Notes: generated by a model not told the origin, from the letters alone. Positions 1 through 6,811 are shown, counted from the stretch's first letter. The stretch: 16,268 nucleotides of DNA from CAYMDD01 sp964409675 (GCA_964409675.1 CAYPEF010000044.1:1-16268), one strand, 5' to 3'. Numbers and translations are program-made.

Positions 1-802
1 GCTGGAGGGTGGAGGTGGTGAAGGGTGGGGCCGGATGACGGCGCACCTGTTTTGGCTCCAGCGAGGAGACGGCGTATTGCTTCTTCTCCACGTCCTCCAC
101 CACGGATTTGGCCTGCGCCTCGGTGGTGATGGAGAATTTTTCCAGCTTTTTACCTTGATATTCGATCAGTCGGGCGGAGAGTTTCTCGCCGCCGGCGGAA
201 GAAAGCAGTGCTTTGACGTCCCAGTATTCCTGGCTGATGAAGCGCTCGATCTCCTCGTCGCGCTCGCAGATCAGGCGCAGCGCCACCGACTGCACGCGGC
301 CCGCCGATTTGCTGCCGGGGAGCTTGCGCCATAGTACCGGTGACAGGGTGAAGCCCACCAGGTAATCCAGCGCCCGGCGCGCCTGCTGGGCGTTGACCAG
401 GTTCATGTCGATGGCGCGTGGATGCTTGAAGGCTTCAAGGATGGCTTTCTTGGTGATTTCGTCGAACACCACGCGCTGGACGGTGACGTTTTTCGGCAGG
501 GATTTGCTTTCCTTCAGCGCTTCCAGCACGTGCCAGGAGATGGCTTCGCCTTCGCGGTCCGGGTCGGTGGCAAGGATGAGGGTGTCGGATTGCTTGACGG
601 CCTTGGCGATGTCGGAGATGCGCTTTTTCGAGTCGGATTCCGTTTCATAATGCATGGCGAAGTCGTTGTCGGGCTGGACGGAGCCGTCCTTGGCGGGCAG
701 GTCGCGTACATGGCCGAAGCTGGCGAGAACGGTATAGTCCTTGCCTAGATATTTGTTGATGGTCTTGGCTTTAGCGGGGGATTCGACGACGACGGTTTGC
801 AT
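1..802 (-). CDS. topA: DNA topoisomerase I, N-terminal part (cut by window edge)
   Basis: Type IA topoisomerase that relaxes negative supercoils by passing one strand through a transient break held by a tyrosine. The 267 visible codons start MQTVVVESPAKAKTI, the start of the Toprim domain. The acidic Toprim residues are E7 and the triad D80, D82, E84 in ATDPDREGEAI. Further on are the type IA signatures NAQQARRALDYLVG and SAGRVQSVALRLI. The visible part ends at PPFTTSTLQ, which in the family lies shortly before the catalytic tyrosine, so that tyrosine and the C-terminal zinc-finger or basic domains lie outside the window. The ATG at 802 has GGAG three bases upstream. It is the last gene on this strand, after ruvX, plsY and dprA, but an opposite-strand gene separates it from dprA, so it probably has its own promoter. 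Identification is secure. Confidence 0.97.
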   Translation of the reverse strand, partial: MQTVVVESPAKAKTINKYLGKDYTVLASFGHVRDLPAKDGSVQPDNDFAMHYETESDSKKRISDIAKAVKQSDTLILATDPDREGEAISWHVLEALKESKSLPKNVTVQRVVFDEITKKAILEAFKHPRAIDMNLVNAQQARRALDYLVGFTLSPVLWRKLPGSKSAGRVQSVALRLICERDEEIERFISQEYWDVKALLSSAGGEKLSARLIEYQGKKLEKFSITTEAQAKSVVEDVEKKQYAVSSLEPKQVRRHPAPPFTTSTLQ

Positions 803-951
803 GGGCTCCGGTGGAAAATGGCGGGTGACAGGTGGCAAGTATGTAATATAAATGTCGGCGTGTTACAATGCGCAAACATATTAAGTATGCAAATGTCAGT
901 GGATACCCTATAAATTAATTGTGTAAATTTTATTTTTATATCTGAAGGATT
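803..951. promoter_or_regulatory. AT-rich divergent intergenic region, topA / unknown 122-residue gene
   Basis: These 149 bases must hold the start signals of two divergent genes. They are clearly AT-richer than the flanking coding DNA, especially 909-942. TATAAA at 909-914 is a candidate -10 for the rightward gene, but I find no good -35 at 16-18 bases from it. On the other strand, TTGTAA followed by TATTAC near 840-870 is a weak candidate for topA with a short spacer. ATGC-plus-A-rich words recur around 869-895. I see no hairpin terminator or RNA gene. The promoter assignments are inference only. Confidence 0.35.
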
Positions 952-1320
952 ATGGCCGTTCCACAGGAGCTGAGAATTTACCGGGCGCGTGAAAGCGTGT
1001 TAGGCCGGCAGGTGGCACGCAGCCTAGCGTCTGCCATTCCCGGCGTTCATCCCGATGATCTGGTGGTGGTTGATTTTAAAGTAAGCGATGAACGCACGCT
1101 GACGGGCGTATATATTTCCGATGCGGCGCGTAATGATGTCGACTGGGAAAAAGCGGGGGATACGCTTCGCAAAAAGATGCGAATTGGCAGTTCCTTGCGC
1201 GTTGATGGAGAAGGTCAGGCTAAACACGATTATAGCAAGGAGCCTCAGCTGATTTTATTAGATACTATATTGAATCTGATAACAAAACTGGTGCCGCCCG
1301 ATATTGCGCTGACTAATTAA
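952..1320 (+). CDS. Unrecognised 122-residue soluble protein
   Basis: I do not recognise this family. The protein starts MAVPQELRIYRARESVLG, and AAGGA at 945-949 lies close upstream of the ATG. It has no signal peptide, membrane segment or cysteine. Residues from about 35 to 55 (DLVVVDFKVSDERTLTGVYI) look like two beta strands. The middle is charged, with DWEKAGDTLRKKM likely helical, and the end (LILLDTILNLITKLVPPDI) resembles a leucine/isoleucine-rich amphipathic helix that could mediate oligomerisation. The gene diverges from topA and converges on dprA; the two stop codons share the palindrome TTAA at 1317-1320. It interrupts what is commonly a dprA-topA run and seems AT-richer than both neighbours, which would fit later insertion. 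The ribosome site and sensible composition favour a real gene; function unknown. Confidence 0.7.
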   Translation: MAVPQELRIYRARESVLGRQVARSLASAIPGVHPDDLVVVDFKVSDERTLTGVYISDAARNDVDWEKAGDTLRKKMRIGSSLRVDGEGQAKHDYSKEPQLILLDTILNLITKLVPPDIALTN

Positions 1321-2474
1321 GCGGTTCTGGATTCAGCCGGGTCTGCAATCAAGGTGACACGGTTACCGCGCAGGCGCTGCAGGCGGCCTGCGAGTTCCAG
1401 CTCCAGCAGCACGTTCAGTACCGCAGCTGGGGCGAAGCCGGACTGGGCGATCAGCTCGTCCACGCTAACCGGCGTATAGCCGAGTTTTTCCGTGATGGCG
1501 GCGTGAGCGCGGTTGATTTCCGTGTCGTCTGCCAGCGGCGGGTGGAACTGCGCGGACGGGGATGCGGCTTCCTGCAGCGTTCGGGTGCGCAGGTGTGCAA
1601 TACCTTGCAGCACATCCTGCGCCGACTCGGTCATGATCGCCCCGTCCTTAATGAGTGCGTTGCAGCCGCGGGCACGCGGGTCAAGCGGCGAGCCGGGCAC
1701 GGCGAAGACCTCGCGGCCCTGTTCAAGGGCGAATTTGGCGGTGATCAATGAGCCGGATTTGGGTGAGGCTTCCACGATGACGGCGCCCACGCTCATGCCG
1801 GCGATGATGCGATTGCGGCCCGGGAAACTGCCGCTGTAGGGCAGACCGCCGAAGGGCTGTTCGCTGATGATCGCGCCGGTTTCGCGCAGATGCTGGAAGA
1901 GGATTTCATTTTCCGGCGGATAGACGTTATCGATGCCGCCCGCGATCACGCCGACCGTGCCGGAAGCCAGCGCGCCGCGGTGGGCGAAGCTGTCGATGCC
2001 GCGTGCGAGGCCGGAGACGACCAGCAGGCCGTCCTCGCCCAGTTCCTTCGCCAGCTTCTGCGCGAAGGCGCAGCCGTTGGCGGAGGCATTGCGCGAGCCG
2101 ACGATGGCGATGGCGGGCTTCTGCTGCCAGAGATGCGGATGGCCCATCACGGTGATGACCGGCGGCGGGTCGATGATGGCGTGGAGCAGGGCGGGGTAGT
2201 CGGCCTCGCCGTACATCACCATCCGCGCGCCGAATTTCTGCGCGGAATGGATTTCGCGCTCGGCGTCTTCCTTCGCATAGGCCTGCAGCATCTTGGTGCG
2301 CCCGCCGCGCAATGATAGTTCCGGCAGCGCTTCCAGCGCCCTGGTGGCGGTGCCGAAGCGCTCGATCAGGTGAAAGAAGGTAATGGGGCCGACATTGAGC
2401 GTGCGGATCAGGCGCAGCACATCCACCAGCGGCTGCTTGGCAAGGCTGCGGTAGTGCATTGGGGGAGGGGTCAT
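1317..2474 (-). CDS. dprA: DNA-processing protein DprA (Smf)
   Basis: DprA binds incoming single-stranded DNA during natural transformation and loads RecA onto it; it is also widespread in bacteria not known to be competent. The 385 residues match the family's usual length. Residues 1 to about 75 form a SAM/helix-hairpin-like region (TLNVGPITFFHLIERFG). The Rossmann-like core follows with IAIVGSRNASANG, VVSGLARGIDSFAHRGAL, VIAGGIDNVYPPEN, FPGRNRIIAG and SGSLITAKFALEQGREVFAVPG. After about residue 320 comes a winged-helix domain (YTPVSVDELIAQSGFAPAAV). Start choice is uncertain: Met1 at 2474 or Met6 at 2459 both lack a clear ribosome site. It lies downstream of plsY, as is common in Alphaproteobacteria, but the palindromes in the 160-bp gap may uncouple it. 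The stop overlaps that of the convergent unknown gene. Confidence 0.96.
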   Translation of the reverse strand: MTPPPMHYRSLAKQPLVDVLRLIRTLNVGPITFFHLIERFGTATRALEALPELSLRGGRTKMLQAYAKEDAEREIHSAQKFGARMVMYGEADYPALLHAIIDPPPVITVMGHPHLWQQKPAIAIVGSRNASANGCAFAQKLAKELGEDGLLVVSGLARGIDSFAHRGALASGTVGVIAGGIDNVYPPENEILFQHLRETGAIISEQPFGGLPYSGSFPGRNRIIAGMSVGAVIVEASPKSGSLITAKFALEQGREVFAVPGSPLDPRARGCNALIKDGAIMTESAQDVLQGIAHLRTRTLQEAASPSAQFHPPLADDTEINRAHAAITEKLGYTPVSVDELIAQSGFAPAAVLNVLLELELAGRLQRLRGNRVTLIADPAESRTA

Positions 2475-2505
2475 AAGATGCCTATGCGGTAAGAGGAGCT
2501 TTTAT

Positions 2506-2616
2506 CCCTCCCGCTTGCGGGAGGGTTGGACAGCAACGCTGTCCGGCGGGGAGAGAATGGTTCATCCGCAATGGAGAGGAAGGGTTCCCCCCTGAATCCC
2601 CCCGCAAGCGGGGGGA
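2506..2616. repeat. Palindromic intergenic element between plsY and dprA
   Basis: Three strong hairpins lie in this gap. The first has arms CCCTCCCGC (2506-2514) and GCGGGAGGG (2517-2525) around TT. The second has arms GGACAGC (2528-2534) and GCTGTCC (2538-2544) around AAC. The third has arms TCCCCCCGC (2597-2605) and GCGGGGGGA (2608-2616) around AA. The cores of the first and third, CCCGC-TT-GCGGG and CCCGC-AA-GCGGG, are reverse complements, so the element is bounded by inverted copies like a REP/BIME-type unit or a small non-autonomous element. On the transcribed strand the hairpins follow plsY and precede dprA, so they may also attenuate transcription or stabilise the upstream mRNA, but no proper U-tract follows. 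The palindromes are visible directly; the class is inference. I cannot see other genomic copies from this window. Confidence 0.65.
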
Positions 2617-2634
2617 ATATATCATGATGATAGG

Positions 2635-3261
2635 TCATTTCTTGCTGCCGAATTTCGGTTCGGTTCCGGCGAGCAGGCGGCGGATGTTGTCTTTGTGACG
2701 GTAGGTTACCAATACTGCAATTAGCGTTAGCGGGATAAAATATATGGTGTTTCCGGTAATCAGCGCAGCCAATGGCATGATGTTTATGCCAAGCAGTGCT
2801 GAAAGCGAGGATATGCGCTTCGCGGCAAACATACCTAGCCAGCAGGCAAGCCCAATAGCCCCGATCAGTAGGCTGACCCCAAGTGCAGCACCGAACGCGG
2901 TGGCAACACCCTTGCCGCCTTTAAACTTCAGCCATACCGGAAAAACATGCCCTATCACCACCGCTACCGGGCAAGTAAGTGATGCAAGATATGTAAGCAA
3001 AATGTGATATTGATTGGTCGGTACTTCATTTTGCGGAATAACATAGGAGATAATATAAATCGCCAGCCATCCTTTTGCGCCATCCAGCAGCAGCGTTAGC
3101 AACGCAAGCTTCTTATTCCCCGTGCGCAGCACGTTCGTTGCGCCGATATTGCCAGACCCAACGTTGCGGATATCGCCCATGCCTGCCGCTTTGGTGAGTA
3201 GAAGCCCAAACGGGATGGAGCCAAGCAGGTAGGCGATCAGCAGAGTGATGACTAACAGCAT
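2635..3261 (-). CDS. plsY: Glycerol-3-phosphate acyltransferase PlsY
   Basis: Integral membrane enzyme that transfers an acyl group from acyl-phosphate (made by PlsX) to glycerol-3-phosphate, giving lysophosphatidic acid, the first step of phospholipid synthesis. The 208 residues have the expected multi-helix membrane topology. They also show the three cytoplasmic signatures: GSGNIGATNVLRTG (from about residue 35), GHVFPVWLKFKGGKGVATAFG with the glycine-rich substrate loop, and a C-terminal YRHKDNIRRLLAGTEPKFG. The ATG lies four bases after the stop of the upstream exported-protein gene, so translation is probably coupled; no strong ribosome site is seen. It forms a minus-strand cluster with ruvX and the small exported protein. 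Identification is secure. Confidence 0.97.
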   Translation of the reverse strand: MLLVITLLIAYLLGSIPFGLLLTKAAGMGDIRNVGSGNIGATNVLRTGNKKLALLTLLLDGAKGWLAIYIISYVIPQNEVPTNQYHILLTYLASLTCPVAVVIGHVFPVWLKFKGGKGVATAFGAALGVSLLIGAIGLACWLGMFAAKRISSLSALLGINIMPLAALITGNTIYFIPLTLIAVLVTYRHKDNIRRLLAGTEPKFGSKK

Positions 3262-3265
3262 GCTA

Positions 3266-3802
3266 TTAACGCGCTCCCGTTAGTGGTGCTTCCCGCCGCC
3301 CGTCCATCCAGCTATCCGCGTTCGCCCAGCCATTACCCTGCATGCAGCGCACGAAGGCGGCGCGGCGCAGGTCGCGGATCTGGCTGCGGCTCAGGCCGGG
3401 GTTGCGTTCTTCGATGATTTTACTGCTGGTGGCGGGCTGACCGGTCTGCACGCTCTCGGTGATGGTGAAGCTGCGGCCTTGCGTGTCGAAGCGTAAGGAG
3501 TCCGGGTAATCGGCGTTGGCCTGCGCGTCGCAGCCATTGGTGTCGGCATTGAACTGGCGCATGTTCAGGGCTTTTTCGAACTTGCATTTATTATAGGCAA
3601 TTTGCGTGTCGGTTTTTTTGAGGCCCAGGCACATATTCTCAATCGGCAGCCAATTGACGGCGACGGGGTCGATGCCGTGGGCGCGCAGATGGTCGGCGAG
3701 TGTTAGCCAGTCGGTGAAGGGGGCGTCATCGGAACTTGGGGGATCGGCAAGGGCAGCGGTGGAGAGGAGGCAGGCAGCGAGCAGGGGGAGGAGGCGTTTC
3801 AT
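3266..3802 (-). CDS. Small exported protein with four mature cysteines, function unknown
   Basis: I do not recognise a named family. The 178-residue product starts MKRLLPLLAACLLSTAALA followed by DPP: a two-residue basic start, a hydrophobic core and an ALA cleavage site after residue 19, so it should be exported to the periplasm. LAAC at residues 8-11 also fits a lipobox, but the hydrophobic stretch continues past C11, so signal peptidase I processing looks more likely. The mature part has four cysteines, C58, C73, C91 and C153, enough for two disulfides. The C-terminal segment RRAAFVRCMQGNGW recalls a 'CM...GW' ending seen in small exported proteins. Its ATG overlaps the ruvX stop (ATGA at 3799-3802), and its stop is four bases before plsY, so it is cotranscribed and probably translationally coupled with both. 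Confidence 0.85.
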   Translation of the reverse strand: MKRLLPLLAACLLSTAALADPPSSDDAPFTDWLTLADHLRAHGIDPVAVNWLPIENMCLGLKKTDTQIAYNKCKFEKALNMRQFNADTNGCDAQANADYPDSLRFDTQGRSFTITESVQTGQPATSSKIIEERNPGLSRSQIRDLRRAAFVRCMQGNGWANADSWMDGRREAPLTGAR

Positions 3803-4263
3803 GCGGGGTTCCGGGCGAGAAAGTCTAGCACGCCCTGCAATATATAGGTCGCCGCCATTTTGTCCACGAGTTCCGCGCGTTTAGCCCGCGATAAATCGCC
3901 CTCCAGCATGGCCCGGGTGACGGCCACGGTGGAGAGGCGCTCATCCCACAATACCATCGGCAGGTTCAGGTGCTTTTCAAGGTTTAATGCGAACTGGCGG
4001 ATGGACTGAGTGCGCGGGCCGAGGCTGCCGTCCATATTGACGGGATAGCCGATAATGATGGCGGCCACCTGCCGCGCTTGCGCGATTTTGGCGATTTCCT
4101 GCGCGTCCTGCGTGAATTTTCCGCGCCGGATAGTGTGCAGGGGGCTGGCGATGAGGCGGGAGGCATCGCTGGCGGCAATGCCGATGGTTTTTTCACCCAC
4201 ATCCAGCCCGATCAGCGGGTGGTTGGGTGGGAGCATCAGTTCGGCGGGGGAGGTGAGCAGCAT
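3799..4263 (-). CDS. ruvX: RuvX/YqgF-family RNase H-fold nuclease
   Basis: YqgF/RuvX proteins have an RNase H-like fold. They are annotated as putative Holliday-junction resolvases and in some bacteria are linked to pre-16S rRNA 5' end processing. Visible signatures are LIGLDVGEKTIGIAASD with the first acidic residue D21, IIIGYPVNMDGSLGPRT, LWDERLST with the second acidic pair, and ELVDKMAATYIL with a further aspartate. The length of 154 is normal. Start choice is open: Met1 at 4263 or Met10 at 4236, which would trim a nine-residue extension; neither has a convincing ribosome site. It is first in the minus-strand cluster leading to plsY, is divergent from gatC, and overlaps the next gene by ATGA. 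Family assignment is secure; the exact biochemical role is less so. Confidence 0.94.
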   Translation of the reverse strand: MLLTSPAELMLPPNHPLIGLDVGEKTIGIAASDASRLIASPLHTIRRGKFTQDAQEIAKIAQARQVAAIIIGYPVNMDGSLGPRTQSIRQFALNLEKHLNLPMVLWDERLSTVAVTRAMLEGDLSRAKRAELVDKMAATYILQGVLDFLARNPA

Positions 4264-4268
4264 AATGC

Positions 4269-4296
4269 TTGTCTTTAGCCGATAAACTGGCTAATA
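4269..4296 (+). promoter_or_regulatory. Weak candidate promoter for gatC operon
   Basis: TTGTCT at 4269-4274 and CTAATA at 4291-4296 are 16 bases apart and could serve as -35 and -10 elements for the gatC-gatA-methyltransferase-gatB cluster. The start of ruvX lies at 4263 on the other strand, so the 93-bp gap must hold both promoters. The match is modest and the assignment is inference. Confidence 0.25.
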
Positions 4297-4318
4297 GCCA
4301 TTACTTCATAAAGATTTT

Positions 4319-4335
4319 CGCCCCGATCCGGGGCG
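4319..4335 (+). promoter_or_regulatory. Leader hairpin upstream of gatC
   Basis: Arms CGCCCCG (4319-4325) and CGGGGCG (4329-4335) enclose ATC, giving a perfect seven-base GC-rich stem with a three-base loop. It ends about 21 bases before the gatC ATG and is not followed by a U-run; the next bases are A/G-rich (AGAAAAAGAGAG) and contain the likely ribosome site. It could shape initiation or mRNA stability of the gat operon. The stem is directly visible; a role is inference. Confidence 0.4.
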
Positions 4336-4356
4336 TAGGCAGAAAAAGAGAGCATT

Positions 4357-4713
4357 ATGTCTATTGACGCCAAGACGATGGCTAAAATCGCCCGGCTGGC
4401 CCGTATCGAGGTGACGGACGCCGACAAGGAGCATTTCGCCCGCGAGATTTCCGGCATCCTGCAATGGGTGGAGCAGTTGAATGAGGTCAATACCGACGGG
4501 GTGGAGCCGCTTTCCAGCGTTTCCAACGTAGGGCTGCCAATGCGCGAGGATGTGATTACCGACGGCCACCAGCAGGCCGCCGTGCTCGCCAACGCGCCNN
4601 NNNNNNNNNNNNNNNNNNNNNNNNNNNNNNNNNNNNNNNNNNNNNNNNNNNNNNNNNNNNNNNNNNNNNNNNNNNNNNNNNNNNNNNNNNNNNNNNNNAT
4701 GAGGAACGAATGA
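4357..4713 (+). CDS. gatC: Asp/Glu-tRNA amidotransferase subunit C (interrupted by assembly gap)
   Basis: GatC is the small subunit that clamps GatA to GatB in the enzyme converting misacylated Asp-tRNA(Asn) and/or Glu-tRNA(Gln) to the amidated forms. The 81 readable codons run from MSIDAKTMAKIARLARIEVTD through ILQWVEQLNEVNTDGVEPLSS and REDVITDG to ANAP, the usual order in alphaproteobacterial GatC. The next 100 bases are N. Family members run to about 95 residues and end near VPKVVE, so the true stop should fall within the gap. The frame that continues to MRNE and TGA at 4711-4713, overlapping gatA, depends on the gap being exactly 100 bases and is probably artificial. GAGGA at 4701-4705 is better read as the gatA ribosome site. 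The gene identity is secure; the 3' end is not. Confidence 0.85.
   Translation: MSIDAKTMAKIARLARIEVTDADKEHFAREISGILQWVEQLNEVNTDGVEPLSSVSNVGLPMREDVITDGHQQAAVLANAXXXXXXXXXXXXXXXXXXXXXXXXXXXXXXXXXXMRNE
4599..4698. other. Assembly gap of 100 N
   Basis: Exactly 100 consecutive N, the conventional placeholder for a scaffold gap of unknown size. It removes the 3' end of gatC and any gatC-gatA spacer. Reading frames cannot be carried across it. Confidence 0.99.
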
Positions 4714-6173
4714 CCGAACTGACGAAACTCACCCTTGCCGCCATGCGCGATGGGCTGAAGGCGAAGGAATTCTCCGCGCGCGAGCTGGCGGGTGCGCATA
4801 TTGCCGCCATTGAAAAGGCTAATCCTTCCGTCAATGCCTTCATCACCCAGACGCCGGAAAAGGCGCTCGCCATGGCCGACGCGGCGGATGCAAAGCTTGC
4901 CAAGGGACAGGGCGGGCTGATCGAGGGCGTGCCGGTAGGCGTGAAGGATTTATTCTGCACCAAGGACGTGCTGACCACCGCCGCCTCGCATATTCTGGAT
5001 GGCTTCACGCCGCCCTATGAATCCACCGTCACCACCCGCTGCTGGGAGCAGGGCGGGGTGATGCTCGGCAAGCTGAACCTTGATGAATTCGCCATGGGGT
5101 CTTCCAACGAAACCAGCTATTACGGACCCGTAAAAAACCCGTGGAAAGGCAAGGACGGCAAAGACCGCGTGCCCGGCGGCTCCTCGGGCGGCTCGGCGGC
5201 GGCGGTGGCAGGGTATCTCGCGCCGGTGGCGCTTGGCACCGATACCGGCGGTTCCATCCGCCAGCCGGCCTCGTTCGCCGGGATCGTCGGCATCAAGCCG
5301 ACTTACGGGCGCTGCTCGCGCTGGGGCATCGTAGCGTTCGCCAGCTCGCTCGATCAGGCGGGGCCGATGACGCGCACGGTGCAGGACGCAGCGATCATGC
5401 TGAACGTGATGTGCGGCTATGATGCGAAGGATTCCACTAGCGCGCCGCTGCACACGCCGGATTTCGAAAAATCGCTCGGGCGCGGCGTGAAGGGCCTGCG
5501 TATCGGCATTCCGAAGGAATACCGTCCGGACGGTATTGATGCGGAAATCAATGCCTCGTGGGATAAGGGTGCGCAGATACTGAAAGATGCCGGTGCGGAG
5601 ATCGTGGAGATAACGCTGCCGCACACTAAATATGCGTTGGCGACTTATTATATCGTCGCTCCCGCCGAAGCTTCCTCCAACCTTGCCCGCTATGATGGGG
5701 TGCGCTTTGGCCTGCGCGTGGATTCGCCGACCGGCAACCTGATCGACATGTATGAGAAAACCCGCGCCGCCGGGTTCGGGGCGGAGGTGAAACGCCGCAT
5801 CATGATCGGCACCTATGTACTCTCCGCTGGGTATTACGATGCTTACTATAAAAAAGCCCAGCGCGTGCGCCAACTGATACTGCGCGATTTCCAGCAGGCG
5901 TTTGAAAAGGTGGATGCGATTCTTACGCCGACTGCGCCAAGTGCGGCCTTTCCCATCGGCGTGAAATTCGACGATCCGGTGACAATGTATCTGAATGACG
6001 TATTCACTGTGCCGACCTCGCTTGCGGGGCTGCCGGGCATTTCGGTCCCAGCGGGATTGAATAATGAAGGCCTGCCGCTGGGCTTGCAGGTGATCGGCAA
6101 ATCCTATGATGAAGAAACTGTGCTTAATGTGGCGCAAGTATTGGAAACAGCAATCGGGTTTAAGGGATTATGA
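4710..6173 (+). CDS. gatA: Asp/Glu-tRNA amidotransferase subunit A (amidase)
   Basis: GatA hydrolyses glutamine (or asparagine) and delivers ammonia through a tunnel to GatB. The 487 residues are family length. The amidase-signature catalytic triad is visible: K79 in GVPVGVKDLF, cis-Ser S158 in PGGSSGGSAAAVAG and nucleophile S182 in GTDTGGSIRQPASF, with the expected 24-residue spacing between the serines. GKLNLDEFAMGSSNE and GIVGIKPTYGRCSRWG are further GatA-type signatures distinguishing it from generic amidases. The ATG at 4710 is preceded by GAGGA at 4701-4705. The stop overlaps the next gene's start (ATGA at 6170-6173). Identification is secure. Confidence 0.98.
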   Translation: MTELTKLTLAAMRDGLKAKEFSARELAGAHIAAIEKANPSVNAFITQTPEKALAMADAADAKLAKGQGGLIEGVPVGVKDLFCTKDVLTTAASHILDGFTPPYESTVTTRCWEQGGVMLGKLNLDEFAMGSSNETSYYGPVKNPWKGKDGKDRVPGGSSGGSAAAVAGYLAPVALGTDTGGSIRQPASFAGIVGIKPTYGRCSRWGIVAFASSLDQAGPMTRTVQDAAIMLNVMCGYDAKDSTSAPLHTPDFEKSLGRGVKGLRIGIPKEYRPDGIDAEINASWDKGAQILKDAGAEIVEITLPHTKYALATYYIVAPAEASSNLARYDGVRFGLRVDSPTGNLIDMYEKTRAAGFGAEVKRRIMIGTYVLSAGYYDAYYKKAQRVRQLILRDFQQAFEKVDAILTPTAPSAAFPIGVKFDDPVTMYLNDVFTVPTSLAGLPGISVPAGLNNEGLPLGLQVIGKSYDEETVLNVAQVLETAIGFKGL

Positions 6174-6796
6174 ACGCAGAAACCGTCGCTGCTAGCCCCA
6201 AGCTGCTTAAAGCCCGCATCAAGCATTCGCGCTATGCGATGCTGGCGCTGCTGCCGCTGATTCTGCTCACTGCGCCGCTATCGGCGCATGATTCGCTCTT
6301 GCGTGGACTGATGATGCTGGCGGGTTATGCGCTGGTGATTGCGGGGGCGTTCGGGCGGGCCTATTGCTCGCTCTATATCGGCGGGCGGAAGAATGATGAG
6401 CTGATGCGCGACGGGCCGTTCGGCGTGGTGCGCAATCCGCTGTATGTGTTTTCCTTTCTGGCAACGGTGGGAATTGGCCTGCAATCGGGTTCGTTTATCA
6501 TCGCCGCGATTCTGATCGGTGCGTTTGCATTTTATTACCCGATGGTAGTGGCCAAGGAAGAGGCGTTCCTTGCGCACAAGTTCGGTGAGCCATACCAGGC
6601 TTACCTGCGTGAAGTGCCGCGCTGGAAGCCGGATATGAGCAAATGGACGGAGCCTGAAGCGGTTCCATGCAAGCCCGGCTTCGTGCGCAAGACAATGCTG
6701 GATGCATCCGTCTTCTTCCTGCCTTTGCCGTGTTTTTTCATGATTGAATGGCTGCATGCATCGGGCGTGTTGCCGGTGCTTTTCAGGCTTCCCTAA
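6170..6796 (+). CDS. ICMT/PEMT-like membrane methyltransferase
   Basis: Integral membrane protein of the isoprenylcysteine carboxyl methyltransferase / phospholipid methyltransferase superfamily (PF04140/PF04191 type), which uses S-adenosylmethionine. The 208 residues have hydrophobic segments at about 23-39, 45-63, 91-105, 107-127 and 180-200. The cofactor-binding core is recognisable: RAYCSLYIGGRKNDELMRDG, then GPFGVVRNPLY (82-92), and later KEEAFLAHKFGEPYQAYLREVPRW (129-152), the C-terminal signature with its paired glutamates. Bacterial members are mostly of unknown substrate, so neither a protein nor a lipid substrate can be assigned. It is translationally coupled to gatA by ATGA and is followed 15 bases later by gatB, so it is embedded in the amidotransferase operon. 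The family call is firm; its role is unknown. Confidence 0.88.
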   Translation: MNAETVAASPKLLKARIKHSRYAMLALLPLILLTAPLSAHDSLLRGLMMLAGYALVIAGAFGRAYCSLYIGGRKNDELMRDGPFGVVRNPLYVFSFLATVGIGLQSGSFIIAAILIGAFAFYYPMVVAKEEAFLAHKFGEPYQAYLREVPRWKPDMSKWTEPEAVPCKPGFVRKTMLDASVFFLPLPCFFMIEWLHASGVLPVLFRLP

Positions 6797-6811
6797 ATTC
6801 GAGAGTAGAGT

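Noticed and set aside
4950..6137. A 395-codon open frame on the minus strand inside gatA
   Set aside because: It lies fully antisense to a certain gatA, is rich in His/Arg typical of GC-driven shadow frames, and matches no family.
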